A DNA stretch of 64,000 bases from Pectobacterium betavasculorum (GCF_000749845.1 NZ_JQHM01000001.1:1612001-1676000), one strand, 5' to 3'. Counted from the stretch's first letter, positions 1 to 11,268 are shown. The notes: generated by a model from the sequence alone, not told the origin. Translations and numbers: made by a program.

Positions 1-25
1 TTCAACAACCAAGCAGAGAAAGAGT

Positions 26-1753
26 ATGAACGCCTCATTAACCGGCTCCGCTACCGGTAAAAATAACTTTGGCGAAATACTCAACCGGCTACGCGCCAAT
101 CCGAAGATTCCGCTTTTGATCGCAGCCGCTGCGACTATTGCCATCGTCGTTGCGTTGGCTCTATGGGCCAAAGGCCCAGACTATCGGGTTCTTTATAGCA
201 ACATAAACGACCGAGACGGTGGTGCGATTGTCAGTGAATTAACCAAGCTAAATATTCCTTATCGCTTTGCGGAAAGCGGTGGTGCCATCATGATTCCCGC
301 CGCAAACGTCTACGAAACTCGACTCAGACTTGCTCAATTGGGACTGCCAAAAGGCGGCGCTGTCGGCTTCGAACTGCTCGACCAGGAAAAATTTGGCATC
401 AGCCAATTCAGCGAGCAGATTAATTACCAGCGCGCACTGGAAGGCGAACTATCAAGAACGATTGAAACGCTAGGCCCTGTTCAGAATGCTCGCGTCCACC
501 TCGCCATTCCGAAGCCTTCACTGTTTGTCCGTGAACAAAAAGCGCCCTCCTCCTCTGTCACGCTGACATTGCAACCAGGTCGTGCATTAGATGAAGGCCA
601 AATCAATTCCATCGTTTACATGGTTTCCAGCAGTGTTGCTGGCCTGCCGCCGGATAATGTTACGGTAGTCGATCAGACCGGACGCCTATTAACCCAAGCC
701 GGCGGTAGCAGTCGTGATCTAAATGCAGCGCAACTTAAGTACAGCAACGAAGTCGAAGCGATGTACCAGCGCCGTATAGAGTCAATCATCGCGCCAATGG
801 TTGGTATGGGTAATGTCCATGCCCAGGTCACCGCACAAATTGATTTCTCTGCTCGCGAACAAACTGACGAACAGTATCAACCCAACCAACCGCCAGATAA
901 AGCAGCCGTTCGTTCTCAGCAAACCAGCCAAAGTGAGCAGAGAGGAGGCCCGAACGTAGGTGGCGTGCCAGGAGCATTAACCAATCAGCCAGCACCGGCA
1001 CCAACCGCGCCCATCGCGACGCAGCCAAATAATGCTGCCAACGCGAATGCGAATAATCAGGCAGGCCAGCAGAACCAAAACAACGCAGCGGGTACGCAAG
1101 CTAATGCGGCAAATGCCAATAGCGTCATTCAGACATCGAATGTTCGCAATGATGCAACAACCAACTATGAAGTCGACAAGACTATTTTACATACCAAACA
1201 CAGCACGGGTGGCGTGAAGCGTTTGTCTGCGGCCATTATCGTTAACTACCAGCCGCCTGGTGAAGATGGCAAACCGGTTGCGCTGACAGAAGATCAGATT
1301 AAACAGATTGAAACAGTAGCACGTGAAGCAATGGGTTTCTCTGCCGAACGCGGTGATACATTAAACGTCGTTAATACGCCATTTATGGACAGCACCGACG
1401 GTTCAGGTGAGCTCCCCTTCTGGCAAAAACAGGCATTCTTCGACCTCCTGATAGAAGCAGGCCGTTGGCTGTTGGTTCTGATCGTTGCCTGGATACTGTG
1501 GCGTAAGTTGGTTCGGCCACAATTGCAGAGAAAAGCACAGCAACAAGAAGCGGCACTGGCAGCGGCAACCTTGTCTCAAGGTGCAGATAGCGACGTTATG
1601 GTCAACCTGAGTAGCTCGGAAGTTGAACAACAGCGGAAATCGCAACAACGTGTCAATGCAGAAATGCAAAGTAACCGCATACGTGAAATGGCAGAGAACG
1701 ATCCACGCGTTGTCGCTCTGGTCATTCGCCAATGGATGAGTACTGAACTATGA
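26..1753 (+). CDS. fliF: Flagellar MS-ring protein FliF
   Basis: FliF builds the membrane MS ring on which the switch and the export gate are assembled. The 575-residue product has a first membrane segment at about residues 30-48 and a second at about 475-495, which is the family layout. Between them lie the ring-building domains and a low-complexity Gln/Asn/Ala-rich stretch at about 300-375. The cytoplasmic tail that binds FliG is intact (ends WMSTEL). The ATG follows an AGAGAAAGAG ribosome site, and the stop overlaps the fliG start by 4 nt (ATGA). The length matches enterobacterial FliF. fliE is expected to lie just to the left. Confidence 0.98.
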   Translation: MNASLTGSATGKNNFGEILNRLRANPKIPLLIAAAATIAIVVALALWAKGPDYRVLYSNINDRDGGAIVSELTKLNIPYRFAESGGAIMIPAANVYETRLRLAQLGLPKGGAVGFELLDQEKFGISQFSEQINYQRALEGELSRTIETLGPVQNARVHLAIPKPSLFVREQKAPSSSVTLTLQPGRALDEGQINSIVYMVSSSVAGLPPDNVTVVDQTGRLLTQAGGSSRDLNAAQLKYSNEVEAMYQRRIESIIAPMVGMGNVHAQVTAQIDFSAREQTDEQYQPNQPPDKAAVRSQQTSQSEQRGGPNVGGVPGALTNQPAPAPTAPIATQPNNAANANANNQAGQQNQNNAAGTQANAANANSVIQTSNVRNDATTNYEVDKTILHTKHSTGGVKRLSAAIIVNYQPPGEDGKPVALTEDQIKQIETVAREAMGFSAERGDTLNVVNTPFMDSTDGSGELPFWQKQAFFDLLIEAGRWLLVLIVAWILWRKLVRPQLQRKAQQQEAALAAATLSQGADSDVMVNLSSSEVEQQRKSQQRVNAEMQSNRIREMAENDPRVVALVIRQWMSTEL

Positions 1754-2742
1754 GCCTGACAGGAACAGAAAAAAGCGCCATCTTATTGATGACCATTGGT
1801 GAAGACCGCGCCGCGGAAGTGTTTACTCATCTTTCGACCAAAGAAGTACAGCACCTTAGTGCTGCAATGGCGAACATGAGACAGGTATCACAGCAGCAAC
1901 TGCTTGAGATCCTGAGAGAGTTTGAAGCTGACTCAGAACAATATGCCGCGCTCAGTGTGAATGCCGGTGACTACCTTCGCTCAGTGCTTGTCAAAGCCCT
2001 TGGTGAGGAGCGAGCATCTAGCCTGTTGGAAGATATTCTTGAAAGCCGTGACTCTACGAGTGGAATGGAAACACTCAACTTTATGGAGCCACAGATTGCC
2101 GCAGACCTTATTCGCGACGAGCATCCACAGATCATCGCAACAATTTTGGTGCACCTGAAGCGTGCGCAAGCTGCCGATATCTTAGCCCTGTTTGATGAAC
2201 GTCTTCGTCATGACGTCATGCTGCGTATTGCAACCTTCGGTGGCGTTCAACCTTCAGCGTTGGCAGAGTTGACAGATGTTCTGAATGGCTTACTGGATGG
2301 TCAGAATCTCAAACGCAGCAAAATGGGTGGTGTTCGTACTGCGGCCGAGATTATCAACCTGATGAAAACGCATCAAGAAGAAGCGGTTATCGATGCAGTA
2401 CGCGAATTCGACGGCGAACTGGCACAAAAAATTATCGACGAAATGTTCCTGTTCGAAAATCTGGTGGAAGTGGACGATCGCAGCATCCAGCGCCTTTTGC
2501 AGGAAGTCGAGTCCGAGTCCCTTCTGTTGGCACTGAAAGGCGCCGAAGAACCGTTACGCGAGAAATTCCTGCGCAACATGTCTCAGCGTGCGGCAGAAAT
2601 TCTTCGCGACGATCTTGCAACCCGTGGTCCTGTACGTATGTCGCAGGTCGAAAACGAACAGAAAGCGATTCTGCTTATCGTTCGTCGACTGGCAGACAGC
2701 GGCGAGATGATTATCGGTGGCGGCGAGGATGCCTATGTCTAA
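1750..2742 (+). CDS. fliG: Flagellar switch protein FliG
   Basis: FliG is the rotor protein that meets the MotA stator, so it transmits torque and direction. The 330-residue product shows the middle-domain EHPQ motif (about residues 124-127) and the C-terminal charged helix [13 protein letters not shown], which carries the conserved Asp-Asp-Arg torque residues. The start overlaps the fliF stop, and the end overlaps the fliH start, as expected for translational coupling in the fliFGHIJK operon. The length equals that of E. coli FliG within a residue or so. Nothing unusual is seen. Confidence 0.98.
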   Translation: MSLTGTEKSAILLMTIGEDRAAEVFTHLSTKEVQHLSAAMANMRQVSQQQLLEILREFEADSEQYAALSVNAGDYLRSVLVKALGEERASSLLEDILESRDSTSGMETLNFMEPQIAADLIRDEHPQIIATILVHLKRAQAADILALFDERLRHDVMLRIATFGGVQPSALAELTDVLNGLLDGQNLKRSKMGGVRTAAEIINLMKTHQEEAVIDAVREFDGELAQKIIDEMFLFENLVEVDDRSIQRLLQEVESESLLLALKGAEEPLREKFLRNMSQRAAEILRDDLATRGPVRMSQVENEQKAILLIVRRLADSGEMIIGGGEDAYV

Positions 2743-3457
2743 CGCCCCGAAAAATCTGGCCTGGCAGCCTTGGAAGCTCAATGACCTGGCTGAGCCTGTT
2801 TCAAAGCCAATGCCTCCATATCAGGTAAACGATGAACCTGAAGTACCTGATATGGCGCGTTTCAATGAAGAGAGCGTTGCCCCTACCTTAGAGGATGAGC
2901 TCACGTCTCTGCGTGAAAACACGATGCAACAGGCGCGAGAAACAGGTTTTTCCCAAGGCCATCAGCAAGGCTATGACGCAGGTTATCAGGAAGGTTTAGC
3001 CAAAGGACAGCAGCAGGGTTTGCAAGATTCCTTGCAGCAGCAGCAGCCGATCATTGAACAGATGCAGCAAATGGTCACCGAATTTCAGCAATCGCTGGAT
3101 ACACTCGATAGTGTAATCCCAGCTCGCCTGATGCAGTTAGCTTTGACCGCCGCCAAGCAGATTCTCGGGCAACCTCCGGTATGTGACGGTAACGCTCTGC
3201 TTGGCGAGATACAGCAATTGATCCAGCAAGAACCTATGTTTTCAGGTAAGACGCAATTGCGTGTTCACCCTTCCGATCTGGAACGCGTTGAACAATATTT
3301 GGGCCCGACACTCAGTTTACATGGCTGGAGATTGCTCGCTGATAGCCAGCTCCATCCTGGTGGTTGCAAAGTCAGCGCGGAAGAAGGCGATCTGGATGCA
3401 AGCCTGGCAACACGCTGGCATGAGCTTTGCCGCTTAGCCGCCCCGGGAGAATTATGA
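2735..3457 (+). CDS. fliH: Flagellar export apparatus regulator FliH
   Basis: FliH binds and restrains the FliI ATPase and docks it to the C ring. The ATG at 2735 is chosen because GAGGA precedes it by a few bases and it begins [13 protein letters not shown], a typical FliH N-terminus; the frame is open further upstream. The 240-residue product has the diagnostic run of glycines at four-residue spacing ([17 protein letters not shown], about residues 75-95), followed by a Gln-rich coiled coil and the C-terminal FliI-binding domain. It overlaps fliG by 8 nt and fliI by 4 nt. Confidence 0.96.
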   Translation: MSNAPKNLAWQPWKLNDLAEPVSKPMPPYQVNDEPEVPDMARFNEESVAPTLEDELTSLRENTMQQARETGFSQGHQQGYDAGYQEGLAKGQQQGLQDSLQQQQPIIEQMQQMVTEFQQSLDTLDSVIPARLMQLALTAAKQILGQPPVCDGNALLGEIQQLIQQEPMFSGKTQLRVHPSDLERVEQYLGPTLSLHGWRLLADSQLHPGGCKVSAEEGDLDASLATRWHELCRLAAPGEL

Positions 3458-4827
3458 TGACTTCACGCCTCGGACGCTGGCTCTCTTCTCTCGATTCATT
3501 TGAGAAGCGTATTGACGACACGCCTTCAGTGCGTCGTTACGGCCGCTTAACCCGGGCGACAGGTTTAGTATTGGAAGCAACAGGGTTGCACATGCCGCTG
3601 GGTGCAACCTGCCTCATCGAACGGCAGAATGGCTCTCGAGTTGAAGAAATTGAAAGCGAAGTGGTGGGTTTCAACGGGCAAAAACTCTTTCTCATGCCGC
3701 TGGAAGAAGTTGAAGGTATTACCCCCGGAGCACGTGTCTACGCCCGCGTCGGCCAAGACAGCAGCAGTCAGGGAAAACAATTACCATTAGGTCCAGAATT
3801 GCTTGGCCGCGTATTGGATGGTAGTGCCAAACCGCTGGATGGTTTACCCGCACCCGATACAGGCTATCGCGCACCACTGATTACGCCACCGTTTAACCCA
3901 TTGCAGAGAACGCCAATCGAAAATGTTCTGGATGTAGGGGTTCGGGCTATCAATGCCTTGCTTACCGTGGGGCGAGGTCAGCGCATGGGATTATTTGCTG
4001 GTTCCGGGGTAGGTAAAAGTGTGCTGTTGGGCATGATGGCACGCTATACTCAGGCTGATGTCATTGTTGTTGGCCTTATTGGTGAACGTGGCCGAGAAGT
4101 GAAAGACTTTATCGAGAATATCTTAGGCACGGAAGGACGAGCGCGTTCTGTCGTCATTGCCGCCCCGGCTGATGTTTCTCCGTTATTAAGGCTACAGGGA
4201 GCAGCGTATGCCACGCGTATTGCTGAGGATTTTCGCGATCGCGGTCATCACGTTCTGTTAATCATGGACTCACTCACCCGCTATGCCATGGCACAGCGTG
4301 AAATAGCACTAGCCATTGGCGAACCGCCAGCAACCAAAGGTTACCCGCCTTCTGTCTTCGCCAAGTTACCCGCACTGGTAGAACGTGCAGGAAATGGCAT
4401 TCATGGCGGTGGTTCAGTCACCGCCTTCTATACTGTTCTGACAGAAGGTGACGATCAACAGGATCCTATCGCCGACTCCGCTCGAGCCATCCTTGACGGA
4501 CATATCGTGTTGTCTCGTCAACTCGCCGAGTCTGGCCATTATCCGGCAATAGATATTGAAGCATCGATTAGTCGTGCGATGACAGCGCTGATCGATGAAG
4601 GCCACTATGCTTCTGTAAGGCAGTTTAAACAGTTACTATCCAGTTACCAACGTAACCGTGACTTAGTCAGTGTTGGTGCCTACGCCGCAGGCAGTGATCC
4701 TATGCTTGATAAAGCGATTCGGCTCTATCCGTATCTGGAGGCCTTCTTGCAGCAGGGGATGTTTGAACAAAGCAACTATGAAGAAGCCTGCCAGACGTTG
4801 CACACTATTTTCCCTCGTAATGAGTAG
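3454..4827 (+). CDS. fliI: Flagellum-specific ATPase FliI
   Basis: FliI is the hexameric ATPase of the flagellar type III export apparatus and is related to F1 beta. The 457-residue product has a Walker A loop GSGVGKS near residue 180, the GERGREV motif, and a Walker B strand ([18 protein letters not shown]). The ATG at 3454 follows GGGAGA and overlaps the fliH stop as ATGA; a second ATG follows at once and could also be used. It lies between its partners FliH and FliJ in the same operon. Confidence 0.97.
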   Translation: MMTSRLGRWLSSLDSFEKRIDDTPSVRRYGRLTRATGLVLEATGLHMPLGATCLIERQNGSRVEEIESEVVGFNGQKLFLMPLEEVEGITPGARVYARVGQDSSSQGKQLPLGPELLGRVLDGSAKPLDGLPAPDTGYRAPLITPPFNPLQRTPIENVLDVGVRAINALLTVGRGQRMGLFAGSGVGKSVLLGMMARYTQADVIVVGLIGERGREVKDFIENILGTEGRARSVVIAAPADVSPLLRLQGAAYATRIAEDFRDRGHHVLLIMDSLTRYAMAQREIALAIGEPPATKGYPPSVFAKLPALVERAGNGIHGGGSVTAFYTVLTEGDDQQDPIADSARAILDGHIVLSRQLAESGHYPAIDIEASISRAMTALIDEGHYASVRQFKQLLSSYQRNRDLVSVGAYAAGSDPMLDKAIRLYPYLEAFLQQGMFEQSNYEEACQTLHTIFPRNE

Positions 4828-4835
4828 GAGAGCAG

Positions 4836-5282
4836 ATGAAAACCCAGTCACCGCTGGTTACACTACGCGAACTGGCGCAGAAGGATGTTGAGAAAGCCGC
4901 AGGGCAACTGGGTCAGGTACGTCAAGCCCATCAACAGGCAGAACAGCAACTCAATATGCTGTTAAACTATCAGGATGACTATCGTCAAAAATTGAACTCG
5001 ACGATGTCCTCTGGTATGGCGAATAATAGCTGGCAAAATTATCAGCAATTCATCCGAACGCTGGACAGTGCAATTGAGCAACACAGACACCAGCTCTCGC
5101 AATGGACATCACGTTTAGATTTAGCAATGAAGACCTGGCAAGAAAAGCAGCAGCGATTGAATGCATTTGAGAAACTTCAGGATCGCGAACTGACAAAACA
5201 GCTTGCTAAAGAAAATAAAATAGAACAAAAACAAATGGATGAATTTGCCCAACGGGCCTCACAGAGGAAAGCAGAATCATGA
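4836..5282 (+). CDS. fliJ: Flagellar export chaperone FliJ
   Basis: FliJ is a small coiled-coil protein that sits in the FliI hexamer and links it to FlhA. The product has 148 residues, rich in Gln, Lys and Glu, with long heptad-like helices and no hydrophobic core domain, as in E. coli FliJ (147 residues). An AGGAGAG ribosome site precedes the ATG. The stop overlaps the fliK start as ATGA. Confidence 0.95.
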   Translation: MKTQSPLVTLRELAQKDVEKAAGQLGQVRQAHQQAEQQLNMLLNYQDDYRQKLNSTMSSGMANNSWQNYQQFIRTLDSAIEQHRHQLSQWTSRLDLAMKTWQEKQQRLNAFEKLQDRELTKQLAKENKIEQKQMDEFAQRASQRKAES

Positions 5283-6562
5283 ATCTGTCCGCGTTACCTA
5301 TAGCTACCACTGCCAGTGATGCAAGCAGTTCTTCTGCTTCTCTACTGACTCAAGGTGAGCTGCCAAAAGATTTTGTTGATCTGTTGAGCAAACGTATATC
5401 GCAAGTAGCCGATGATGCTTCGGGTAAAAAAACGTTCGATAAAGTAGAGAAAGACGCTCTACTAAATGCGTTAGGAAAAGATAATGCTTCGCTCAGTCGT
5501 GATGTTTTAAATTCCCTGCTTTCTTCATTCAGTTCTCTGACCGGAGCAACCATTACAGCAGGTAAGCAAAACCCAGAAATTGCAGAACAGGCGAAGTTAA
5601 AAGGTCTGGATAAAAAAGATAGCGACAATACTGCAAATGATGCAATTGCAATGCAGACGCTACTTGCCATGCTGCAAACAACACAGCGACCAACTCAAAC
5701 TGCCGCCGATGGCGCCACTGTTAACCCGGGTTTAAATATTCCGGGACTCATTGACGTTAAACGCCAGAATGAGTCTCCTGCATCTGTAGGTGAAAGCGCC
5801 AAAGGCACGCTTGCCAAGTTACTCGATACATCTGTGATACCAGGAAAAGATACTGATATTTCACGAGATCTGCATCGTGCAACCAAACAAACCTCATCGG
5901 CAACGTCCGACTCTGCAGATGATGCTGCAAAATTTGCGCTGACTACGCCGCATTCTCTTACAGACGATCGCAATGCGTCTGAATCGATTTCTACGTTAGG
6001 AAACGGTGCAAGTGCGTCTCAAACTACCCCGCCAGTTGCGCAGGCTATGCATATTCAGCCAGCATCGGTGGGAACAACCAGTCCAGCGCCTCAGGCAGCA
6101 AGCGCTCAATTGAATGCACCTTTCGGTTCACCGCAGTGGCAGGACGCATTAGGCCAGCAGATCATTATGTTCAGCCGTAACGGCCAGCAGACCGCAGAGT
6201 TACGTTTGAACCCACAAGAATTGGGCGCACTGCACATCAGTTTAAAAATTGATGATAATCAGGCACAAATTCATCTGGCTTCAGCAAACAGCCAGGTTCG
6301 TTCAGCGCTGGAAGCTGCTCTGCCCCACCTTCGTAATGCAATGGCAGAAAGCGGAATTAACCTTGGCCAGAGCAGTGTTGGTAGTGATTCCTCTGCATGG
6401 CAGCAGCAAATGGCTGGTAATAACAATGATGGAAACAGCCGTGGCCCGTCTTATCAGCAACAATTTGGTCAGTCATCAGAAAGCACAAGTGAACTATTAG
6501 ACGTACCAGAACAGTTAAGATCAATGGCATCATCGGTCAATGGCGTTGATATCTTTGCCTGA
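5279..6562 (+). CDS. fliK: Flagellar hook-length control protein FliK
   Basis: FliK is the secreted molecular ruler that sets hook length and triggers the export switch by contacting FlhB. The 427-residue product has a Ser/Ala/Thr-rich, poorly conserved N-terminal and middle part, and a conserved C-terminal domain at about residues 280-370 containing AELRLNPQELGALHISLKI, the Flg_hook signature. A Gln/Asn-rich tail follows. It is the last gene of the fliFGHIJK run; a 150-nt gap separates it from fliL. Confidence 0.95.
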   Translation: MNLSALPIATTASDASSSSASLLTQGELPKDFVDLLSKRISQVADDASGKKTFDKVEKDALLNALGKDNASLSRDVLNSLLSSFSSLTGATITAGKQNPEIAEQAKLKGLDKKDSDNTANDAIAMQTLLAMLQTTQRPTQTAADGATVNPGLNIPGLIDVKRQNESPASVGESAKGTLAKLLDTSVIPGKDTDISRDLHRATKQTSSATSDSADDAAKFALTTPHSLTDDRNASESISTLGNGASASQTTPPVAQAMHIQPASVGTTSPAPQAASAQLNAPFGSPQWQDALGQQIIMFSRNGQQTAELRLNPQELGALHISLKIDDNQAQIHLASANSQVRSALEAALPHLRNAMAESGINLGQSSVGSDSSAWQQQMAGNNNDGNSRGPSYQQQFGQSSESTSELLDVPEQLRSMASSVNGVDIFA

Positions 6563-6710
6563 ACATGAAGTAAACGATTAAGTTAGCACGATTTTCCCTG
6601 CCTATTCTCTGTATTGAACATTGCAATAGGCAGGATAATCATCGACATTACGCATTATTTATTATTGGTTTCATCCAGCAATAAATATCGATAAGTAACG
6701 GGAACTATCT
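6563..6710 (+). promoter_or_regulatory. fliK-fliL intergenic region, probable class 2 promoter region
   Basis: About 150 AT-rich bases separate the fliFGHIJK and fliLMNOPQR runs. In E. coli the fliL operon has its own FlhDC-activated promoter here. I could not place a convincing FlhDC box or a sigma-28 site by eye, so this is assigned by position only. The sequence around 6592-6635 has two similar blocks, CCTGCCTATTC and CAATAGGCAGG, that could form a hairpin after fliK. Confidence 0.4.
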
Positions 6711-7193
6711 TTGGCTATGTCTGATATGCAAGTTCGACCAGGACGTAAACGGTCTCTTTGGCTAATATTACTGATTATCGTTGCTCTCGCTGCGACTGGT
6801 GCTGCGGGCGCCGCCTGGTGGCTACTAAATCAGAAAAATGCGGCAACCGCTGAGCAGGAAGCACCGCCGCCAGAGCCTGTTTTCATGCCACTGGATACCT
6901 TTACCGTTAATCTCGTCAATGCAGATAATGACCCTGACCGCGTGTTATATGTTGGATTCACGTTGCGTTTGCCTGATGATGCAACCCGCACACGCTTTAC
7001 TAATTACCTGCCAGAAGTTCGCAGCAGACTGTTATTGTTGCTTTCTCGTCAAGACGCGATTGAGCTTGCCAGTGAGCAAGGTAAACAGAAATTGATAGAG
7101 CAAATTAAGCAAGTGCTAAGCCCACCATTAGTTCCTGGTCAACCTAACCAGGTCGTTACTGATGTTCTGTTCACGGCCTTTATACTGCGGTAA
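6711..7193 (+). CDS. fliL: Flagellar basal body-associated protein FliL
   Basis: FliL is an inner-membrane protein that rings the stator and supports torque, especially in swarming. The 160-residue product has one N-terminal membrane segment (about residues 14-37) and a periplasmic domain that ends with the family tail ([12 protein letters not shown]). The TTG at 6711 has the better-spaced ribosome site (GGGAA, 6-7 nt away); ATG codons at 6717 and 6726 are alternatives, so the start is uncertain by a few residues. It begins the fliLMNOPQR run, and fliM starts 5 nt after its stop. Confidence 0.95.
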   Translation: MAMSDMQVRPGRKRSLWLILLIIVALAATGAAGAAWWLLNQKNAATAEQEAPPPEPVFMPLDTFTVNLVNADNDPDRVLYVGFTLRLPDDATRTRFTNYLPEVRSRLLLLLSRQDAIELASEQGKQKLIEQIKQVLSPPLVPGQPNQVVTDVLFTAFILR

Positions 7194-7198
7194 CCATT

Positions 7199-8212
7199 AT
7201 GGGCGATAGTATTCTTTCACAAGCAGAAATTGATGCACTATTAAATGGCGACAGCGGCGATAGCGGCGCTGACACCAATACAACATCAAAAACGGATGGG
7301 GGTGTTAAACCCTATGATCCGAATACTCAACGACGCGTCATACGTGAGCGCTTACAGGCATTAGAAATTATTAATGAACGTTTTGCGCGCCAATTCAGAA
7401 TGGCGTTGTTTAACCTGTTGCGTCGTAGCCCCGACATTACCGTGGGTGGAATCAAGATCCAGCCTTATCATGAATTTGCCAGGAATCTTCCAGTACCGAC
7501 AAACCTGAACCTTATTCACTTAAAACCGTTACGTGGCACCGCGCTATTCGTATTTTCGCCAAGTCTGGTATTTATTGCCGTAGATAACCTTTTCGGCGGT
7601 GATGGGCGCTTCCCAACGAAAGTTGAAGGTCGCGAATTTACCCACACAGAACAACGTGTGGTTAAGCGTATGTTACGCTTGGCTCTGGAAGCCTACGGTG
7701 AAGCCTGGAATGCGATTTACAAGCTTGATATCGAATACGTGCGTTCAGAAATGCAGGTCAAGTTTACCAATATCACAACATCGCCTAATGATATCGTCGT
7801 GACGACACCGTTCCATGTTGAGATCGGCTCACTGACTGGCGAATTTAACATCTGTATTCCTTTTTCAATGATCGAGCCGCTGCGCGAACTGCTTGCGAAT
7901 CCGCCATTAGAAAACTCACGTCAGGAAGATCAGAGCTGGCGCGATACCTTAGCCAAGCAGGTACAGCATTCCGAATTGGAATTAGTTGCAAGCTTTGTTG
8001 ATATTCCGCTGCGACTATCCAAAATTCTGAAGTTACAGCCCGGCGATGTGTTACCGATCGACAAGCCTGAAAAAATCGTTGCTCATGTAGACGGCGTGCC
8101 AGTGCTGACTAGCCAATATGGCACATTGAACGGGCAATATGCCCTACGTGTTGAACATTTGATTAACCCTATATTGAATTCTCTGGATAACGAGGAACAG
8201 CCCCATGAGTGA
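7199..8212 (+). CDS. fliM: Flagellar switch protein FliM
   Basis: FliM is the C-ring protein that binds phosphorylated CheY and changes rotation direction. The N-terminal CheY-binding peptide is visible (LSQAEIDALLNG, about residues 5-16), followed by an acidic/Ser-rich linker, a CheC-like middle domain, and the C-terminal SpoA domain that pairs with FliN. The length of 337 residues matches E. coli (334). The end overlaps the fliN start by 8 nt. Confidence 0.98.
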   Translation: MGDSILSQAEIDALLNGDSGDSGADTNTTSKTDGGVKPYDPNTQRRVIRERLQALEIINERFARQFRMALFNLLRRSPDITVGGIKIQPYHEFARNLPVPTNLNLIHLKPLRGTALFVFSPSLVFIAVDNLFGGDGRFPTKVEGREFTHTEQRVVKRMLRLALEAYGEAWNAIYKLDIEYVRSEMQVKFTNITTSPNDIVVTTPFHVEIGSLTGEFNICIPFSMIEPLRELLANPPLENSRQEDQSWRDTLAKQVQHSELELVASFVDIPLRLSKILKLQPGDVLPIDKPEKIVAHVDGVPVLTSQYGTLNGQYALRVEHLINPILNSLDNEEQPHE

Positions 8213-8618
8213 CACCAAGAAACCGTCCGACGACAAGGAATCAGTGGACGATCTGTGGGCTGATGCATTTAACGAGCAGCAGGCTGCAGAAAAACCGGCC
8301 GCAACGACGGAAGGCATATTTAAGTCGCTAGACGGTCATGATTCGTTGGGAGCCATGCAGGATATCGACCTGATATTGGATATTCCTGTCAAACTCACCG
8401 TTGAGCTCGGCCGAACCAAAATGACGATAAAAGAGCTACTGCGCCTAACCCAAGGTTCTGTTGTAGCGCTTGATGGCCTAGCTGGTGAACCGTTGGATAT
8501 CCTGATCAATGGCTATCTGATCGCTCAAGGTGAGGTCGTCGTCGTTTCTGACAAGTATGGTGTGCGTATTACAGACATCATTACACCATCTGAACGTATG
8601 CGCCGCCTGAGTCGTTAA
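8205..8618 (+). CDS. fliN: Flagellar switch protein FliN
   Basis: FliN forms the base of the C ring and helps dock FliH-FliI. The 137-residue product has a variable acidic N-terminus (about 50 residues) and a C-terminal SpoA domain (LDIPVKLTVELGRTKMTIKE and onward). It overlaps both fliM and fliO (stop/start TAATG), as expected for tightly coupled genes. Confidence 0.97.
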   Translation: MSDTKKPSDDKESVDDLWADAFNEQQAAEKPAATTEGIFKSLDGHDSLGAMQDIDLILDIPVKLTVELGRTKMTIKELLRLTQGSVVALDGLAGEPLDILINGYLIAQGEVVVVSDKYGVRITDIITPSERMRRLSR

Positions 8619-9040
8619 TGGCAACAGCCTCGGTCTCGTCCCCAACTTCAGTCGCAAGCCAGCAGTCGACGCTTGTTACTGAAGCACCACTTACCGGCAG
8701 CATGTTACTAACACAGGTTGGTAGCGTGCTTGCGGGTATTTTATTATTTATTCTATTGATTGCCTGGCTTGCTCGTAAACTCGGCTTTGCCCCGCAAGCC
8801 AAGCAAAACAAGTTGCTAAAAGTGGTATCCAGTTGCCCTGTTGGGCAACGTGAGCGCGTAGTGATTGTAGAAGTTGATAATACCTGGCTGGTGTTAGGTG
8901 TTACTGCTCAACAAATCACACCGCTGCATACTCTTCCTGCACAACCAACCAACGACAGTTCTTCCACTGGCGATGCCAAGTCAGTAGACTTCAATCAACT
9001 GTTGAAGAAAGTTTTAAAGCGTCCGGAAAAATCGGAATGA
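8618..9040 (+). CDS. fliO: Flagellar export gate assembly protein FliO
   Basis: FliO is a small membrane protein that helps assemble the FliP ring of the export gate. The 140-residue product has a Ser/Thr-rich leader, one membrane segment at about residues 27-48 ([19 protein letters not shown]), and a short cytoplasmic domain containing [12 protein letters not shown], which is typical of the family. It overlaps fliN by 1 nt and fliP by 4 nt. Confidence 0.95.
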   Translation: MATASVSSPTSVASQQSTLVTEAPLTGSMLLTQVGSVLAGILLFILLIAWLARKLGFAPQAKQNKLLKVVSSCPVGQRERVVIVEVDNTWLVLGVTAQQITPLHTLPAQPTNDSSSTGDAKSVDFNQLLKKVLKRPEKSE

Positions 9041-9813
9041 GTGTCTTGCCTAGTTATGTTCGTATCACCGCCCTGCTTCACGCGCTGCGCTATAGTTTAG
9101 CTATCAGTTTATTGTTCATGGCACCATCAGTATGGGCACAGCTTCCCGGAATTGTGACGCAACCGCTGCCTAACGGTGGACAGAGCTGGACGCTATCAGT
9201 ACAAACGCTGGTTTTCCTCACGTCGTTAACGTTTCTCCCTGCTGCCTTGCTAATGATGACCAGCTTCACCCGCATCATCATTGTACTGAGTTTGTTACGC
9301 AATGCGTTGGGTACACCGACCGCGCCGCCAAACCAGGTATTGCTCGGATTGACGCTTTTTCTGACGTTTTTTGTCATGTCCCCGGTATTAAACCGCGTTT
9401 ATGACGAAGCCTATCTTCCATTCAGTCAAGATCAAATCAGTATGGAAGTCGCCATTGAGCGTGGCGCAGAACCTGTGCGTGAATTCATGTTACGGCAGAC
9501 CAGAGAAACCGATCTGGCATTGTTTACCAGGCTGGCTGAAATTCCAGAGATCCAGGGGCCTGAAGCAGTACCTATGCGTGTACTTCTCCCCGCATTTGTG
9601 ACAAGCGAGCTCAAAACTGCGTTCCAGATTGGTTTCACCGTGTTTATCCCTTTCCTCATCATTGACCTCGTTGTTGCCAGCGTATTGATGGCACTGGGGA
9701 TGATGATGGTTCCTCCGGCGACAATTTCATTGCCTTTTAAACTCATGCTTTTCGTATTAGTCGATGGCTGGCAGCTGCTACTCGGTTCATTAGCACAAAG
9801 TTTTTACAGTTAG
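9037..9813 (+). CDS. fliP: Flagellar export gate protein FliP
   Basis: FliP forms, with FliQ and FliR, the helical pore of the flagellar type III secretion gate. The 258-residue product starts with a cleavable-type signal peptide (cut expected after VWA, about residue 34), as in E. coli FliP. Four hydrophobic segments follow, with the family block [20 protein letters not shown] and the C-terminal block [18 protein letters not shown]. The position between fliO and fliQ is conserved. Confidence 0.97.
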   Translation: MSVLPSYVRITALLHALRYSLAISLLFMAPSVWAQLPGIVTQPLPNGGQSWTLSVQTLVFLTSLTFLPAALLMMTSFTRIIIVLSLLRNALGTPTAPPNQVLLGLTLFLTFFVMSPVLNRVYDEAYLPFSQDQISMEVAIERGAEPVREFMLRQTRETDLALFTRLAEIPEIQGPEAVPMRVLLPAFVTSELKTAFQIGFTVFIPFLIIDLVVASVLMALGMMMVPPATISLPFKLMLFVLVDGWQLLLGSLAQSFYS

Positions 9814-9833
9814 ACGAATAGAGGAATGCGACT

Positions 9834-10103
9834 ATGACACCAGAATCGGTGATGGCACTTGGCTATGAAGCAATGAAAATCGCATTGGCGCTGGCGGCCC
9901 CGCCTCTGATGGCGGCGCTGCTCAGTGGCCTGACAATTAGTCTCTTGCAGGCGGCTACCCAGGTAAACGAAATGACACTGTCATTTATCCCTAAAATCCT
10001 AACGGTATTCTTCACCTTAGTCATCGCTGGACCCTGGATGTTAAACCTCATGCTGGACTATATGCGTACGCTCTTCGGCCAGTTACCTAATATTATTGGG
10101 TAA
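9834..10103 (+). CDS. fliQ: Flagellar export gate protein FliQ
   Basis: FliQ is an 89-residue, two-helix membrane hairpin of the export gate. Membrane segments lie at about residues 17-37 and 50-73. It carries the family features [17 protein letters not shown] at the N-terminus and [18 protein letters not shown] between the helices. A GAGGAATGCG ribosome site precedes the ATG, and fliR begins 2 nt after the stop. Confidence 0.97.
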   Translation: MTPESVMALGYEAMKIALALAAPPLMAALLSGLTISLLQAATQVNEMTLSFIPKILTVFFTLVIAGPWMLNLMLDYMRTLFGQLPNIIG

Positions 10104-10105
10104 GC

Positions 10106-10891
10106 ATGCTAACGTTTAACAGTTGGGACATGGTGAATTGGGTTAGCCAGTTTTTCTGGCCCTTTGTCAGAATTCTAGCCTTGATCAGTACCGCCCCAGT
10201 CTTTAACGAAAGATCAATTGCAAATCGGGTGAAAATCGGCCTAGGTGTGCTGATTACCCTACTCGTTGCACCTTATTTGCCGTTAAACACCACGCCTATT
10301 TTTTCTGTTGCAGGCGTGTGGCTGCTAATACAACAAATACTTATCGGTGTAACACTAGGATTATCAATGCAGTTGGCATTTGCCGCTATTCGCCATGCGG
10401 GAGAGCTGATTGGCTTGCAGATGGGGCTCGCTTTTGCGACCTTTTTTGATCCGACAGGTGGTCCGAATATGCAGGTAATAGCCCGTTTCCTGAATATTCT
10501 CGCAATCCTACTATTCCTAACCTTTGATGGGCACCTCTGGCTGATCTCGTTATTAGCAGATAGCTTCTATACCCTACCCATCAGTGCCAATCCTATTAAT
10601 AGCCATGCTTTTCTCGCTCTTGCGCGTGCCGGTGGGCTAATTTTTATTAACGGATTGATGTTAGCCCTACCCATCATAACCCTATTGCTGACCATCAACC
10701 TGGCGTTAGGCATGCTTAACCGCATGGCGCCTCAACTATCAATATTTGTCGTTGGTTTCCCGATTACACTCACTATCGGAATCATGACGCTAGGTTTATT
10801 GCTCCCACTTGTTCCACCATTCGCCGAACATTTATTCAGCGAAGTTTTCGATTTACTCGCTGATATTCTCAGCCAGCTAGCGAGTTCTTAA
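10106..10891 (+). CDS. fliR: Flagellar export gate protein FliR
   Basis: FliR is the single-copy member of the FliPQR gate. The 261-residue product has six or more hydrophobic segments and family blocks such as [15 protein letters not shown] (about residues 22-36) and [18 protein letters not shown] (about 95-112). It is the last gene of the fli run; a strong hairpin terminator follows 16 nt after its stop. Confidence 0.97.
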   Translation: MLTFNSWDMVNWVSQFFWPFVRILALISTAPVFNERSIANRVKIGLGVLITLLVAPYLPLNTTPIFSVAGVWLLIQQILIGVTLGLSMQLAFAAIRHAGELIGLQMGLAFATFFDPTGGPNMQVIARFLNILAILLFLTFDGHLWLISLLADSFYTLPISANPINSHAFLALARAGGLIFINGLMLALPIITLLLTINLALGMLNRMAPQLSIFVVGFPITLTIGIMTLGLLLPLVPPFAEHLFSEVFDLLADILSQLASS

Positions 10892-10907
10892 CCCTCTATA
10901 GGAATTA

Positions 10908-10943
10908 AAAAATCCCACTGAAGGCAACTTAAGTGGGATTTTT
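10908..10943 (+). terminator. Rho-independent terminator after fliR
   Basis: A perfect 12-bp stem (AAAAATCCCACT / AGTGGGATTTTT) encloses a 12-nt loop, and further T-rich sequence follows. The A-run on the left side means it could also stop - strand transcripts coming from the small gene at 11023-11268. Confidence 0.9.
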
Positions 10944-11022
10944 GTTTTTAGCAATTTCTGACGATAAGCTAAGAGCAGAAGACAAACATAACATCCCTAA
11001 TGCCAAATAGCTTTGGCATTAG

Positions 11023-11268
11023 CTACTCATTGCCCCATTGATTCAGGAACATGGCGATCTCATCGATACGACGCTCATCAATACCGGCTTCACTGGCCAT
11101 CTCTTTCTGCGCATTTTCACTGATTTCCTCGTTATTCATTAAGCGGGTGATCAGCAGTTGGAAATAGCGCGCTAGGGATTCTCGTTCGGACTCGACCACC
11201 GGTTCTGCTGATTCCGTCGAATACTCATCCACGATGTCATAATATTTAAGTGATACTTCATTGTTCAT
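11023..11268 (-). CDS. YmjA-like small protein (DUF2543 type)
   Basis: This 81-residue acidic, soluble protein resembles E. coli YmjA in length and in sequence ([17 protein letters not shown] near the start; [20 protein letters not shown] in the middle; FLNQWGNE at the end). No function is established for the family. The ATG is preceded by a good ribosome site (CAGGAGCTACTT on the - strand). It stands alone between the fliR terminator and the cold-shock gene. The family assignment is from memory of the sequence, not a search. Confidence 0.85.
   Translation of the reverse strand: MNNEVSLKYYDIVDEYSTESAEPVVESERESLARYFQLLITRLMNNEEISENAQKEMASEAGIDERRIDEIAMFLNQWGNE

Noticed and set aside
828-1028. 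Open frames on the strand opposite fliF, fliG, fliK and other genes
   Set aside because: They are antisense shadows of well-supported flagellar genes, with no ribosome sites and no recognisable products.
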